Of a stretch of 64,000 nucleotides of DNA, positions 17,371 through 27,845 are shown one piece after another (the stretch's first letter is position 1; the number at the start of each line of letters is the position of its first letter). Origin of the DNA: CAVZCK01 sp963773735. Its GTDB lineage: Bacteria > Pseudomonadota > Alphaproteobacteria > Rhizobiales > Rhodomicrobiaceae. The notes beneath the pieces were generated by a model. That model worked only from the letters and a program-made list of their open reading frames with translations. It was not told where the DNA came from and searched no databases. The DNA is taken from assembly GCA_963773735.1 (NCBI GenBank), contig CAVZCK010000017.1, forward strand, positions 124,001 to 188,000. The letters are read 5' to 3'. Made by a program: the position numbers and the translations under genes.

Positions 17371-18018
17371 ATGGTTATTCCGATCGGCGACGACGATAGT
17401 GCGCGGCGCAGCCTTCCCATCGTGACTTACGCGCTCATTATTGCCAATGTGCTTGTGTTTTTTCTGGAGCTGAATGCTGGGAACACCTTCATCCGGCACT
17501 GGGCGTTCATCCCGCACGAATTCTCGGCCAACCCCGCGGGCGAGATCCAGACCGTGTTCAGCGCGATGTTCATGCATGCCAGCTGGCTGCATCTCATCGG
17601 CAACATGCTTTATCTCTGGATCTTCGGCGACAATGTCGAAGACAATTTCGGTTCCTTCCGATTTCTCTTGTTTTATCTGGCCTGCGGGATCGCGGCAACC
17701 TTCGCCCAGTTCGCGGTGCTGCCGCAAGCGAACATCCCCAATCTCGGCGCCTCTGGTGCGATCGCCGGCGTGCTGGCCGCCTATCTGATCCTTTTTCCGC
17801 GCGGGCGGGTGACAGTCCTCATCGGCAATGGCCTGACGCAGGTTCCGGCGATCATTGTGATCGGCTTGTGGATTCTGTTGCAGTTCATCAGCGGCGTCGG
17901 CGTCATCACGAATGCGGCGCATGATGCCAATGTGGGCGGTGTCGCCTATATGGCGCATGTCGGCGGTTTTGCCGCCGGGCTGCTGCTGACCTTGGTCCTG
18001 CGCCAGCGCACTACGTGA
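17371..18018 (+). CDS. rhomboid family intramembrane serine protease
   Basis: 215 residues with six hydrophobic segments. It shows the rhomboid hallmarks: HASWLHLIGNMLYLWIFGDNVED in loop 1 and helix 2, GASGAIAGVLAAY with the catalytic Ser128 in GASG, and MAHVGGFAAG with the catalytic His196. It cleaves membrane proteins within the bilayer. GGAGGGGCAGA precedes the ATG at good spacing. The N-terminus (MVIPIGDDDSARRSLPIVTY) is the type usual in Rhizobiales. It ends just before a bidirectional terminator shared with groEL. Confidence 0.95.
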   Translation: MVIPIGDDDSARRSLPIVTYALIIANVLVFFLELNAGNTFIRHWAFIPHEFSANPAGEIQTVFSAMFMHASWLHLIGNMLYLWIFGDNVEDNFGSFRFLLFYLACGIAATFAQFAVLPQANIPNLGASGAIAGVLAAYLILFPRGRVTVLIGNGLTQVPAIIVIGLWILLQFISGVGVITNAAHDANVGGVAYMAHVGGFAAGLLLTLVLRQRTT

Positions 18019-18044
18019 GGCGTCTTGTGGCGCCCGCAAAGCAA

Positions 18045-18075
18045 AAGGCCCGCCAAATGGCGGGCCTTCGCATTT
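18045..18075. terminator. bidirectional terminator between the rhomboid gene and groEL
   Basis: AAGGCCCGCC (18045-18054), loop AAAT, GGCGGGCCTT (18059-18068) form a perfect 10-bp stem. On the plus strand TTCGCATTTTT follows; on the minus strand the stem is followed by TTTTGC. It sits between the convergent rhomboid and groEL stops. Confidence 0.85.
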
Positions 18076-18094
18076 TTGTCGGAAGCCGGACCGA

Positions 18095-19721
<1,627 letters not shown>

Positions 19722-19770
19722 TATTGGTCTCCTTGAACTTCTAACCAGGGATCAGGTGGTGTTGTCGTGA

Positions 19771-20091
19771 TTAAGCGGCTTTCTTCTTCCCACTTGCTCC
19801 GGCGTCTTCGATCACGCCCATGATGTCGCTCTCTTTCATGATCAGAAGCTCTTCGCCATCGATCTTGACTTCCGTGCCCGACCATTTGCCGAACAGCACG
19901 CGGTCGCCCGCCTTCACGTCCAGAGGAACGAGCTTGCCATCCTCACCGCGGGCGCCGGGACCGGCAGCGACAATCTCGCCTTGCTGCGGCTTTTCCTGCG
20001 CGGTGTCGGGGATGATGATGCCGCCAGCGGTTTTCAGCTCAGCGTCGATACGCCGGACAACAACACGATCATGAAGCGGACGAAACTTCAT
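19771..20091 (-). CDS. groES: co-chaperonin GroES
   Basis: 106 residues from the ATG at 20091 (MKFRPLHDRVVVRRIDAE). The mobile loop (KTAGGIIIPDTAQEKPQQG), the roof loop and the closing LLIMKESDIMGVIE are all typical. GroES caps the GroEL ring during protein folding. The last residues (SGKKKAA) form a short basic tail. It is the first gene of the groESL operon; groEL starts 50 bases downstream. A CIRCE operator 91 bases upstream indicates HrcA repression. An in-frame extension to 20160 is not conserved. Confidence 0.96.
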   Translation of the reverse strand: MKFRPLHDRVVVRRIDAELKTAGGIIIPDTAQEKPQQGEIVAAGPGARGEDGKLVPLDVKAGDRVLFGKWSGTEVKIDGEELLIMKESDIMGVIEDAGASGKKKAA

Positions 20092-20181
20092 TGATGAACC
20101 TCCATAAAATGACCGGTATGAGAAAGGGCAGGAGCGGATCCGATGCTCGGCTGCCTTCACGCGGCGATCTAATGAAGATTG

Positions 20182-20208
20182 TTAGCACTGTCAAGGGGTG
20201 AGTGCTAA
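20182..20208. promoter_or_regulatory. CIRCE operator (HrcA binding site) of groESL
   Basis: TTAGCACTG at 20182-20190, nine bases, GAGTGCTAA at 20200-20208. This differs from the consensus TTAGCACTC-N9-GAGTGCTAA at a single base. It lies upstream of groES on the minus strand and implies heat-shock control by HrcA, whose gene is not in the window. Confidence 0.93.
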
Positions 20209-20310
20209 AAACTGTAAATCCTAAGTATCTTCCATCGATGAGCAGAGGCTGCGACAGCGGCGATTGGATCATATCCGAACCGGCCGGGCTTGCCGCGCAG
20301 CGGCATAGTC

Positions 20311-21072
20311 TCAGCCGCGCTTCCTCAGCCCGAAATTCCGCACCCACCAAAAGTAGACGGAATACGGCAGGACCCGCATAAGTTTAGCCATTGAGACCAT
20401 CTGCCAGGGAAAAGCAATCTCGAATTTTCCCGTCTTCAAACCAGCAACGATACGCCGGGCGGCATCCTCCGGCGAAAGCATGAACGGCATGGGAATCGTA
20501 TTCCGTTCCGTCAACGGCGTGTCGATGAAGCCGGGATTGATGACGCTGACGGTGACGCCCAGCCTCTCCAGCTCCGGCCGCAGACATTCGGCGAGACTGA
20601 TGAGCGCCGCCTTGGTCGGCCCATAGGCACCGAGGCGCGGCATGCCGCGATAGCCGGCGATGGATGCAGTCATGGCGATATGACCGCGCTTGCGCCCGAT
20701 CATGCGGGGCAGGACCGCGGCAAGGCCGTGAATGACGCCCATATAGTTGGTCTCAAACAGCTCGCGGACAGTTGCCACGTCGAAATGCTTCGGATTGAGC
20801 TGCGCGCCTTTTCCGGCATTGAGGATCGCCAGATCGATCGGCCCGGTTCCCGCCTCGATCTCGGCCACGGCGTTCTCGACAGCCTGCGCATTCGTGACGT
20901 CGAGCGGATAGACGGCGATGGAAACATGATCCCGCGCGAGCGCCTCAAGCTTGTCGGCGCGGCGCGCGCTGGCAGCGACCTTCACGCCCGAGCGCGCGAA
21001 CTCAAGCGCCAGCTCCCGGCCCAGTCCCGTGCTTGCGCCGGTAATCCAGGCGACCTGCCAATCCTCCCCCAT
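20311..21072 (-). CDS. short-chain dehydrogenase/reductase in the rpoE-chrR operon
   Basis: 253 residues. A classical SDR: cofactor motif TGASTGLGRE near the N-terminus, LDVTNAQAVENA, NAGKGAQ, catalytic Ser in MTASIAGYRGM and YGPTK (Tyr-x3-Lys), then PGFIDTPLTE. The C-terminus ends in a hydrophobic and aromatic stretch (VLPYSVYFWWVRNFGLRKRG), suggesting membrane association. It starts seven bases after the chrR stop, so it is the third gene of the rpoE-chrR operon. SDR genes are known members of RpoE-ChrR operons in Rhodobacter-type singlet-oxygen responses, as I recall. The substrate is unknown. Confidence 0.88.
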   Translation of the reverse strand: MGEDWQVAWITGASTGLGRELALEFARSGVKVAASARRADKLEALARDHVSIAVYPLDVTNAQAVENAVAEIEAGTGPIDLAILNAGKGAQLNPKHFDVATVRELFETNYMGVIHGLAAVLPRMIGRKRGHIAMTASIAGYRGMPRLGAYGPTKAALISLAECLRPELERLGVTVSVINPGFIDTPLTERNTIPMPFMLSPEDAARRIVAGLKTGKFEIAFPWQMVSMAKLMRVLPYSVYFWWVRNFGLRKRG

Positions 21073-21078
21073 GCTGCG

Positions 21079-21738
21079 TCAGTACCTCAGGATCGGCTGA
21101 AGCATACGGGCGTACCAGCGACTGTAGCGCGGAGGCGTTTCGCTGGCGACGATACAGATACACTCCTCCTCGCCGGTCGAGGCCGGACGGTGTTCCGTGC
21201 CAGCGTTCATTTCGGTGACATCGCCTCTGAGGTAATCGCCGGTATGATCGCTGTAGGTGCCGCGCAGCACCATGGTCAGCTCCATGCCATGATGCGAATG
21301 CTCCAGAAGCTTGAGGTGCGGCGGGACCTTCAGAAGCCTGATCAAACCTGAGTTTTTCGGCAGCTTGATCCAATATTGCTGCACGCCTTTTGGAAGCCGC
21401 TTCCAGGGGATTTCCTCGCCGGTCATGCCAAGATAACGCGCCAACGGCTCGGGAAGGAACGGATCATCAAACTCCTTCGAGCTTTGCTCGGGCTCGACGA
21501 ACTCTGAAGGTTCGCCGGCCACGATGGCCTCGGCGCGCTCGGCCATGGCCTCGTCCGCGGCGCCTGGCCCGAGCCGATCCAGCATCAGCCCGCCAAGCAT
21601 TTCGAGCCGGCGTACCGCTTCCCCGCATTCGCTGCACATTGAAACATGGCAAGCGACCACGCAGGCAATCGCGTTGGGGAGCGTACCCGCCGCGTAGGAC
21701 ATCAGTATGGACGGGTCGGGATGGTTGCGGATGGTCAT
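21079..21738 (-). CDS. chrR: ChrR family anti-sigma factor with cupin domain
   Basis: 219 residues. The N-terminal zinc anti-sigma domain has His6, His31, Cys35 and Cys38 (HVSMCSEC), the exact ligand positions of Rhodobacter ChrR as I recall them. The C-terminal half is a cupin with HSHHGMELTMVLRGTYSD and the second motif GDVTEMN. In the family, the first domain holds the ECF sigma factor inactive and the cupin is needed for release on singlet oxygen. It overlaps the rpoE stop by four bases (ATGA), so it is made together with its partner sigma factor. Confidence 0.93.
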   Translation of the reverse strand: MTIRNHPDPSILMSYAAGTLPNAIACVVACHVSMCSECGEAVRRLEMLGGLMLDRLGPGAADEAMAERAEAIVAGEPSEFVEPEQSSKEFDDPFLPEPLARYLGMTGEEIPWKRLPKGVQQYWIKLPKNSGLIRLLKVPPHLKLLEHSHHGMELTMVLRGTYSDHTGDYLRGDVTEMNAGTEHRPASTGEEECICIVASETPPRYSRWYARMLQPILRY

Positions 21739-22283
21739 ACGCTGACCTCCGCGGAGCCCCGAAGTTTGTCAAATGCGAGACGCATTCGTGATTTGACCGT
21801 TCCGAGCGGCAGCTTCAGCCTCGAGGCGATTTCGCTTTGGGAGAGACCATCGACGAAAGAAAGCTTGATGATCTGTAATTGTTCCGGCGGGAGTCCTGCA
21901 AGCGCCTGTTCGATCTGCACCCTATCCTGGTCGCGCGTCACCCCCTCATCCGCCGCGGAGTGCACGCGCTGCAGCATTTCAAGATCGCCATAGCAATTTT
22001 GCCATACGATCTGCCGCCGGACGCGGTCGATTCTCAAGTTTCGGGCGATCGAATAGATCCAGGTCGAGACGCTGCCCTTTTGCCGACAGAAAAGATGCGA
22101 CTTGGACCAGACGGTGAGCATGGTCTCTTGGGCGATCTCTTCCGCGGTGTCGCTATCCGCGCCCTGACGCATCATCAGCGCCTGGACCTTGGGGCAATAG
22201 GTCAGGAACAGAGATCGGAACGCGCCAGGGTCGCGCTCCTCAGCGATTTTCTTCAAGCGATCGCCCATACCCGCCTGGGACAT
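21735..22283 (-). CDS. rpoE: ECF RNA polymerase sigma factor, RpoE/ECF11 type
   Basis: 182 residues from the ATG at 22283 (MSQAGMGDRLKKIAEERDPG). Region 2 reads AFRSLFLTYCPKVQALMMRQGAD and AEEIAQETMLTVWSKSHLF with STWIYSIARNLRIDRVRR; region 4 reads LPPEQLQIIKLSFVDGLSQS and LKLPLGTVKSRMRLAF. It is followed by a chrR gene overlapping by four bases, diagnostic of the singlet-oxygen-responsive ECF11 class. The frame extends to 22379, but the added residues are not conserved. A TGATCC element upstream suggests autoregulation. Confidence 0.93.
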   Translation of the reverse strand: MSQAGMGDRLKKIAEERDPGAFRSLFLTYCPKVQALMMRQGADSDTAEEIAQETMLTVWSKSHLFCRQKGSVSTWIYSIARNLRIDRVRRQIVWQNCYGDLEMLQRVHSAADEGVTRDQDRVQIEQALAGLPPEQLQIIKLSFVDGLSQSEIASRLKLPLGTVKSRMRLAFDKLRGSAEVSV

Positions 22284-22600
22284 AGCCGACAAGGCCTCTA
22301 CGCATCCCGCCGCAAACAAGGTCGGAAGATTAACGTTCCAAGTCTTGAGAGGACAGTCAAATCGGGCACAATTTTTCAATTATGGTACGCCGCTGCATTG
22401 ATTCGGATCAATTATGAGCCGTCGTTGCACTGATACACGGTGAGCGCCAATTTCCGATCGGCACAATAATGACACATCAAGGTTTTGTCATTATTGGCTT
22501 TTAACTGCTCAAAGAATGTGCGTCAGCCAAAATGGCTAGCTAATGCGCACGCGCCGGCGGCCGCGCTGTGGATAACTTGCAGCCGCCGGCTTCGTTTTTC
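22284..22600. other. region between rpoE and the ABC exporter gene
   Basis: 317 bases holding the candidate rpoE promoter (22386-22410). Beyond it is an AT-richer stretch around 22440-22520 that could be the ABC gene's terminator zone, but I saw no clean stem with a T run and no gene. Confidence 0.4.
22386..22410 (-). promoter_or_regulatory. candidate RpoE-dependent promoter of rpoE-chrR
   Basis: On the minus strand TGATCC (22410-22405), 15 bases, CGTA (22389-22386) lie about 100 bases before the rpoE start. TGATCC is the -35 element recognised by RpoE of the ECF11 class; the spacing to the -10-like CGTA is plausible but I cannot verify it. This would make the operon autoregulated. Confidence 0.5.
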
Positions 22601-24445
22601 TCACGCCACGCGGTTTTCGACGAGGAACCCGCCCGACTGGCGAACCCAGAGCTGGGCGTAGATTCCGCCCCGCTTCAACAGCGTCTCGTGCGTTCCGTCT
22701 TCGACGATCCGCCCCTGATCCATGACGATCAGCCGGTCCATTGCGGCGATGGTCGAAAGCCGGTGGGCGATGGCAATCACGGTCTTGCCCTGCATCAGGT
22801 TGTAGAGCTGCTCCTGAATGGCCGCCTCGACCTCCGAATTGAGCGCCGAGGTCGCCTCGTCCAAGAGCAGGATCGGCGCATCCTTGAGAAGCACGCGCGC
22901 GATCGCGATCCGCTGACGCTGGCCGCCCGAGAGCTTCACGCCGCGCTCGCCGACATGGGCGCGATAGGCTTTGCGCCCCTTGAAGTCTTCGAGCCCTTGA
23001 ATGAATTCATGGGCGTGAGCCTGCTTGGCGGCGGCGACGACATCCGCTTCGGCCGTGTCGAGCCGGCCATAGCGGATATTGTCGAAGACCGACCGGTGCA
23101 GCAGCGAAGTATCCTGCGTGACGACGCCGATCTGAGCGCGCAGCGAATCCTGCGTGACCGCGGCGATGTCCTGTCCGTCGATCAGAATCCGCCCCGCCTC
23201 CAGATCGTGGAAGCGCAAGAGCAGGTTGAACAACGTCGATTTGCCGGCGCCGGAGCGTCCGACAAGTCCGACCTTCTCTCCCGCAGGGATCGTCAGCGAC
23301 AGATCCTCGATCAGCCCGCCTTCCCGGCCATAGTGGAAGCGGATGCCGTCATAGCGGATCCCGCCCTTCGATACGAAAAGCATCTTCGCGTCCGGCGCAT
23401 CCGAGACCGTGATCGGCTGGGAAATGCTTTCCATGCCTTCCTGCACCATGCCGACATTCTCGAAGATCGCGGTCATCACGAACATGATCCATCCGGCCAT
23501 GTTGTTGATGCGGATAACGAGCGTCGTAGTCAGGGCCACCGCGCCGAGCGTCACGGCATCTGGCTCCACAGCCAAAGCGCCAGTCCGCAGGTGCTGACGA
23601 TCAGAAAGCCGCTCGCGGACGTCACCGACATGTCGTAGAGCGAGTTCAGACGCAGCATCTGATGGAACTTGCGCGTATGGTCGTCGACCGCGGCGCGCGC
23701 ATATCCGTCCTCGCTCGTCCGTATGCGAGAACAGCTTCACCGTCGTGGATGTTGGTGTAGCTGTCGACGATCCGGCCCATGAGCAGCGAACGCGCTTCCG
23801 ACATCACCGTCGACTGTTCTTTCAGCCGCGGCACGAAATAGGCGATGCAACCGATATAGAGCACCAGCCAGATCAGCAGCGGGATGATCAGCCGGACATC
23901 GGCCTCGACTGAACAGCACCATGGCGCCGGTCGTGTAAATCAGCACGAACCACATGGCATCGACGAGTTGCACCATGGTCTGCCGCAGCGCCGGACCGGT
24001 CTGCATGACGCGGTTGGCGATCCGACCGGCAAAATCGTTCTGAAAGAACGCAATGCTCTGGCGCAGCACATAGCGATGGGTCTGCCAGCGGATAAGGTTG
24101 GTGAAATTCGCACTGACCGCCTGGTTGATCGCCATGATGTGGAAGGCGAACACGATCGGCCGCAGGATCAGCGCCACGAACCCCATCCAGATCAGCATGG
24201 TCCCGTGCTGAGCGAAGAAACTCTCGGGCGTTTCCGCCGCGCGCGCCAGATCGACCAGCTTGCCGAGAAAGGCAAACAGCGAAAGCTCGATCAGCCCGCC
24301 CAGGAAGCCGAAGACCAGGATCACCACGAAGGCGCCCCAGACCTGGCGGACATAGTACCAGAAGAATCGGAACCACCCGCTCGGAGGCTGCTCAAGCGAA
24401 TTGGGCCGATAAACGTCGATGAAGGATTCGAACCAGGGAGAACAT
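22601..24445 (-). CDS. ABC transporter, fused permease and ATP-binding protein (several frameshifts)
   Basis: Pieces in three frames assemble into a half-transporter of about 610 residues: FESFIDVYRPNSLEQPPSGW, a six-helix exporter domain (VILVFGFLGGLIELSLFAFL; NQAVSANFTNLIRWQTHRYV; LRLNSLYDMSVTSASGFLIV) and a nucleotide-binding domain with Walker A GRSGAGKST, signature LSGGQRQR, Walker B ILLLDEATSAL and the H-loop AHRLST. It resembles MsbA-like multidrug or lipid exporters. Single extra bases near 24440, 23905, 23740, 23712 and 23556 explain the breaks; across the 23740 site TNIH-TVKLFSHT is restored, as in homologues. The ATP-binding half is intact. The exported substrate is unknown. Confidence 0.85.
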
Positions 24446-24783
24446 GGTTTCGCTCTTGCCGCAGGCGTTTGGGGAAACTGAAAAGGTCAGTTGCGCGGCA
24501 GAGCGAAGCTGGAAGCGTCCGCTATCTGAGCCGCGCGCTAGTTAAATCGCGCGTATACCGTCATCAAAGACACTCCGTTGGAGATCTGGCGCCCCGCGTC
24601 GAAAGATAGACCCAAGGCAAGAGGCAGCAACCTAGCGCCAACTGCGCCAAAACTGTGGCAGTTTGTATCACGCTTTTGTGCATCCGGGCAACATTCAAAC
24701 CGCTCGCGCGGAGTTGACAGATGTGTTCTTTTTATAGAACATTGTTCTCTATAAAGGCCGACGTGCGACCGGAGGCGACCTCA
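24446..24783. other. divergent intergenic region between the ABC exporter gene and cysH
   Basis: 338 bases serving two divergent genes. It carries TTGACA at 24714-24719 and the AGAACA/TGTTCT palindrome annotated separately, both on the cysH side. Nothing else was recognised. Confidence 0.5.
24733..24753. promoter_or_regulatory. palindromic operator upstream of cysH
   Basis: TATAGAACA (24733-24741), T, TGTTCTCTATA (24743-24753) form an almost perfect palindrome, 31 bases before the cysH start and 13 bases after a TTGACA box. It overlaps the expected promoter, so it fits a repressor site. An Rrf2-type sulphur regulator is one possibility; no regulator gene is adjacent. Confidence 0.5.
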
Positions 24784-25617
24784 ATGACTTTGTTCGAGCC
24801 GATGATCGAGCCCTGTCGCCGAGGTGCGAGACAACCGCTGCGGGCGGACAAGTGCAGCGGCAGCGCAAGTGGCCAGCTCATGCAACTGGCGTCGAAACTG
24901 AACGCCGCGCTCGCCGACGCAGCGCCCGAAGTCGTCATTGAAACAGCGCTGGAGACGGCCGGCACCGGACGCTTCGCGATCGTGTCGTCATTCGGGACGG
25001 AGTCGGCGGTCATGCTGGCCGCGGCCGCCGCGGTCGCGCCGCAGGTGCCGGTGCTGTTTCTCGATACCGGATACCATTTCCCCGAAACGCTTGCCTATCG
25101 CGATCTACTACAGGAGCGTCTCGGCCTGACCGACATTCGCAGCCTTCAGCCGGATGAAACCGAAGCCGCCGCCGAAGACCCGGAAGGCGATCTGTTCCAG
25201 CGCGATCCGGACGCCTGCTGCACTCTGCGTAAGGTCAGGCCGCTGGGACGCGCGCTCGACGGCTTCGATGCCTGGGCGAATGGCCGCAAACGCTATCAGG
25301 GCGAGAGCCGCGCCACGATCGCCGTCGTCGAGACCGACGGCCCGCGCCTGAAATTCAACCCCCTGGCCGGCCTCAGCCGGGCGGACGTCGTCCGCCGCTT
25401 CCGCGCGCTCGGCCTGCCGCCGCATCCGCTGGAAAAATTCGGCTTCGCCTCGATCGGCTGCATGCCTTGCACGAGCCGGGTCGCTGCCGGCGAGGAGCCG
25501 CGCGCCGGGCGCTGGCGCGGACGAGGCAAGATCGAATGCGGCATACACCTGCCGCGTTCGCTTTGTCGAACGGCCGCTGATCCCCGGCATGAGGTGGAAA
25601 TGAGCCGATACCTATGA
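24784..25617 (+). CDS. cysH: assimilatory adenylylsulfate (APS) / PAPS reductase
   Basis: 277 residues from the ATG at 24784, chosen for GGAGG at good spacing. It has the PP-loop SSFGTESAVML, LFLDTGYHFPETL, and the two cysteine pairs DACCTLRK and GCMPCTSR that bind a [4Fe-4S] cluster and mark the APS-using type. The catalytic tail reads KIECGIH, where Ile replaces the usual Thr of KTECG(L/I)H. The reaction reduces APS to sulfite with thioredoxin. After this motif a second frame would end with RFVERPLIPGMRWK and a stop at 25601-25603, so one extra base near 25550 may alter the last residues. A palindrome upstream suggests sulphur-dependent control. Confidence 0.9.
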   Translation: MTLFEPMIEPCRRGARQPLRADKCSGSASGQLMQLASKLNAALADAAPEVVIETALETAGTGRFAIVSSFGTESAVMLAAAAAVAPQVPVLFLDTGYHFPETLAYRDLLQERLGLTDIRSLQPDETEAAAEDPEGDLFQRDPDACCTLRKVRPLGRALDGFDAWANGRKRYQGESRATIAVVETDGPRLKFNPLAGLSRADVVRRFRALGLPPHPLEKFGFASIGCMPCTSRVAAGEEPRAGRWRGRGKIECGIHLPRSLCRTAADPRHEVEMSRYL

Positions 25618-25685
25618 ATAGGGCCTGCCGTTCCACGCAAACCGGCTGCGGCGATCCGATCGCCCTGACCGGCGCGTATTCCGCC

Positions 25686-26252
25686 TTAGCGCTGATTGAC
25701 CCTCAGTTTGGCCGGCTCCTCCACCGCTGGCGTGCATTTCAGCGCCGACATATAGGCGATCACCGCCTTGAGCTGCGCGCCCGGCAGCACATCGCCGCGG
25801 AAAGCGGGCAGCCCTTTCAGCATCTCCTCATAGATGTCACGCATCGGCTGGAGGGCGTGCGGCGGCCTCACCACCTCGACATAGGCGAAGCGGTCGAGAT
25901 TTTCGAGCAGGAAGGTCACATAGGTGATGTGGCGCTTCTCGGTCTCCGGACAGAAGCCGGGGAAGATCAGCGTCTGCTCTTTCAGATGCAGCTTGTCCCC
26001 CAGCGAGAGCGCGTAATAGGACTTCTGCAGCCAGTCATACATTTCGAGGACCTGATAGACGAAGTTCATCTCCTCTTTCAAAAAGGGAGACTTCAGCCCC
26101 TTGAGCACGACCTCCTGCCATCCCTCCTGATAACCTTCGGACAGAATTTCGATCGCCCGCTCGAACTCCTTCGCATCCAGCGGGTAGAGCGCCGCCAGGA
26201 TGCGAGACTGGTTAATAAGAATACGCCGTTCCACGTCGGTGAGGTTGAGCAC
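25686..26252 (-). CDS. YfbU family protein
   Basis: 188 residues from a GTG at 26252 with GGAGA about seven bases upstream. LNLTDVERRILINQSRILAA, then LYPLDAKEFERAIEILSEGY, then VYQVLEMYDWLQKSYYAL and LIFPGFCPETEKRHITYVTF follow the order of the enterobacterial YfbU protein. The C-terminal 40 residues (GLPAFRGDVLPGAQLKAVIAYMSAL) also fit. The molecular role of YfbU is not established, to my knowledge; the E. coli protein has been linked to cell death. The longer frame to 26333 has an unrelated basic leader. It converges on cysH, 69 bases away. Confidence 0.75.
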   Translation of the reverse strand: MLNLTDVERRILINQSRILAALYPLDAKEFERAIEILSEGYQEGWQEVVLKGLKSPFLKEEMNFVYQVLEMYDWLQKSYYALSLGDKLHLKEQTLIFPGFCPETEKRHITYVTFLLENLDRFAYVEVVRPPHALQPMRDIYEEMLKGLPAFRGDVLPGAQLKAVIAYMSALKCTPAVEEPAKLRVNQR

Positions 26253-26601
26253 GGCCGATCTCCAGGTGAGCGTCGCGCGAAGTCTGATGAGAGCGGGATC
26301 GATTCGCAATTCTTGATTGCGCGTCACGCACAAAACTCTAATAAGTTGCAGACGGCCCGGACCAAAGACTTACGTCCGCAGCGCGATTCCGCCCGCTCGC
26401 GGCGCTCACTGACGCCGAAAATGCGGCTGAAATGTCGGCCGCGCGTCGCTGGCGCGCGTCACCCGGCCGTCTTGCCCCTGGCTTTGAATTGCGTTAGGGA
26501 AGGCGGCGTTTTTCGCCGGAGCTGGTGACAGGGGCTTCGGCCTTGATTTCTGCAATTCAGCCTCGATTTTGCAAGACAGATCGAGCCAGCGGAGAGCTGC
26601 G
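26253..26601. other. divergent intergenic region between the YfbU gene and fdxA
   Basis: 349 bases. There are short AT-rich patches near 26300-26340 and 26540-26575 that may be promoters for the two genes, but I found no confident boxes, repeat or RNA. Confidence 0.4.
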
Positions 26602-26943
26602 ATGACCTATGCCGTTCTGGACGCCTGCATCAAGTGCAAATACACGGATTGCGTGGAGGTCTGCCCTGTCGATTGCTTCTATGAAGGCGAAAACATGCTG
26701 GTCATCCATCCGGATGAATGCATCGATTGCGGCGTTTGCGAACCGGAATGCCCCGTCGACGCAATCAAGCCTGACACCGAGCCGGGGCTTGAGTTCTGGG
26801 TGCAGCTCAACCGCGAATATTCGGAAAAATGGCCGAATATTACGGTGAAAAAGCCAAGCCCCCCGGATGCGGACAAATATGATCGAAGGAAACCGGCAAA
26901 TACGAAAAATATCTTCTCCACCGAACCGGGAGAAGGCGATTGA
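26602..26943 (+). CDS. fdxA: 7Fe ferredoxin (FdxA type)
   Basis: 113 residues from the ATG at 26602 with GGAGAG just upstream. CIKCKYTDCVEVCPVDCF gives the [3Fe-4S]/[4Fe-4S] first motif and CIDCGVCEPECPVDAI the second, the Azotobacter-type seven-iron pattern with a shortened first motif (C-x2-C-x4-C-x3-C). The C-terminal extension with EFWVQLNREYSEKWPNI and KTxN-like ends (KPANTKNIF) is typical of alphaproteobacterial FdxA. It is a low-potential electron carrier; its partners are not evident in the window. Confidence 0.95.
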   Translation: MTYAVLDACIKCKYTDCVEVCPVDCFYEGENMLVIHPDECIDCGVCEPECPVDAIKPDTEPGLEFWVQLNREYSEKWPNITVKKPSPPDADKYDRRKPANTKNIFSTEPGEGD

Positions 26944-27045
26944 TCGCCAGCGTGGAAAGCCGTCTCACGCCGAGTTGCTTTGACCCCACGACGCGCAGAT
27001 CGATCATACCGTGGGTTGCATAAGTTTCTAGCCGAGGGTTACCGC

Positions 27046-27799
27046 ATGCGACGTTTCGCGATCTTCGCCGCTCTGTTCCTGTTATCGCCGGCGATGCTCC
27101 GTGCGCAAACGCCGCTCACCCTGACGGCTGCCGACGGGGTGACGGTCTTTGCCACGGACCTATGCCGCGAGCGGGACCGCCAAAGCGACCATCCTGCTTT
27201 TCCATCAGGCCGGCTCCAATGGCGCCGAATATTATTCGGAGATCGCGCCGCGCCTCACGAAGGATGGCTTCGACTGCATCGCGCTGGATCAACGCTCCGG
27301 CGGCGCCATGTTCGGACGGACGAACGAGACGGTCAACAAGCTCGCAGGCTCCGCCAATTATCTCGATGCTCTACCCGATCTTGACGCCGCACTGGCCTAT
27401 GCGCGCAAGACCAAGCCGGGCGAGCCGGTGATCGTCTGGGGATCGAGCTACTCCGCTTCGCTGGTGTTCCTGCTCGCGGCAAAGCATCCCGAGGATATTG
27501 CGGCCGTGCTCGCCTTCTCACCGGGCGAATATTTCGACGAACAGACGAGTATTGCGGCGGCCGCCGCGAAAGTGAAGGTGCCGGTTTTCGTGACATCGGC
27601 CTCCTCCGGCGGCGAGGTCGAACAGGCGCGCGCGATCCTTGCCGGCGTGCCCGCGGCGTTCAAGGTCCAGTTCGTGCCGAAAAAGGGCGTTCACGGTTCA
27701 TCGACGCTCATCGAGGCGAGGAATCCGGGCGGGACGGCGCCGATCTGGTCCGCGGTTGAAGCGTTTCTGACCAAGGCGCTGGCCGCGTCGAAAAGATGA
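27046..27799 (+). CDS. secreted alpha/beta hydrolase, dienelactone hydrolase-like (frameshifted)
   Basis: The first frame starts MRRFAIFAALFLLSPAMLRA, a clear signal peptide, and continues to GVTVFAT. The second frame takes over at TYAASGTAKATILLFHQAGS and runs to the end (about 250 residues in all). The nucleophile elbow is WGSSYSAS; ALDQRSGG, FVTSASSGGE and the histidine in KKGVHGSS complete the hydrolase layout. One extra G at 27156-27157 (CACGGACC for CACGACC) breaks the frame. It is probably periplasmic. The substrate is unknown. Confidence 0.82.
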
Positions 27800-27845
27800 A
27801 CAGGCGGCGCAGAGGTCAGGACACAATTCGAGAACGCGAGTCGTC

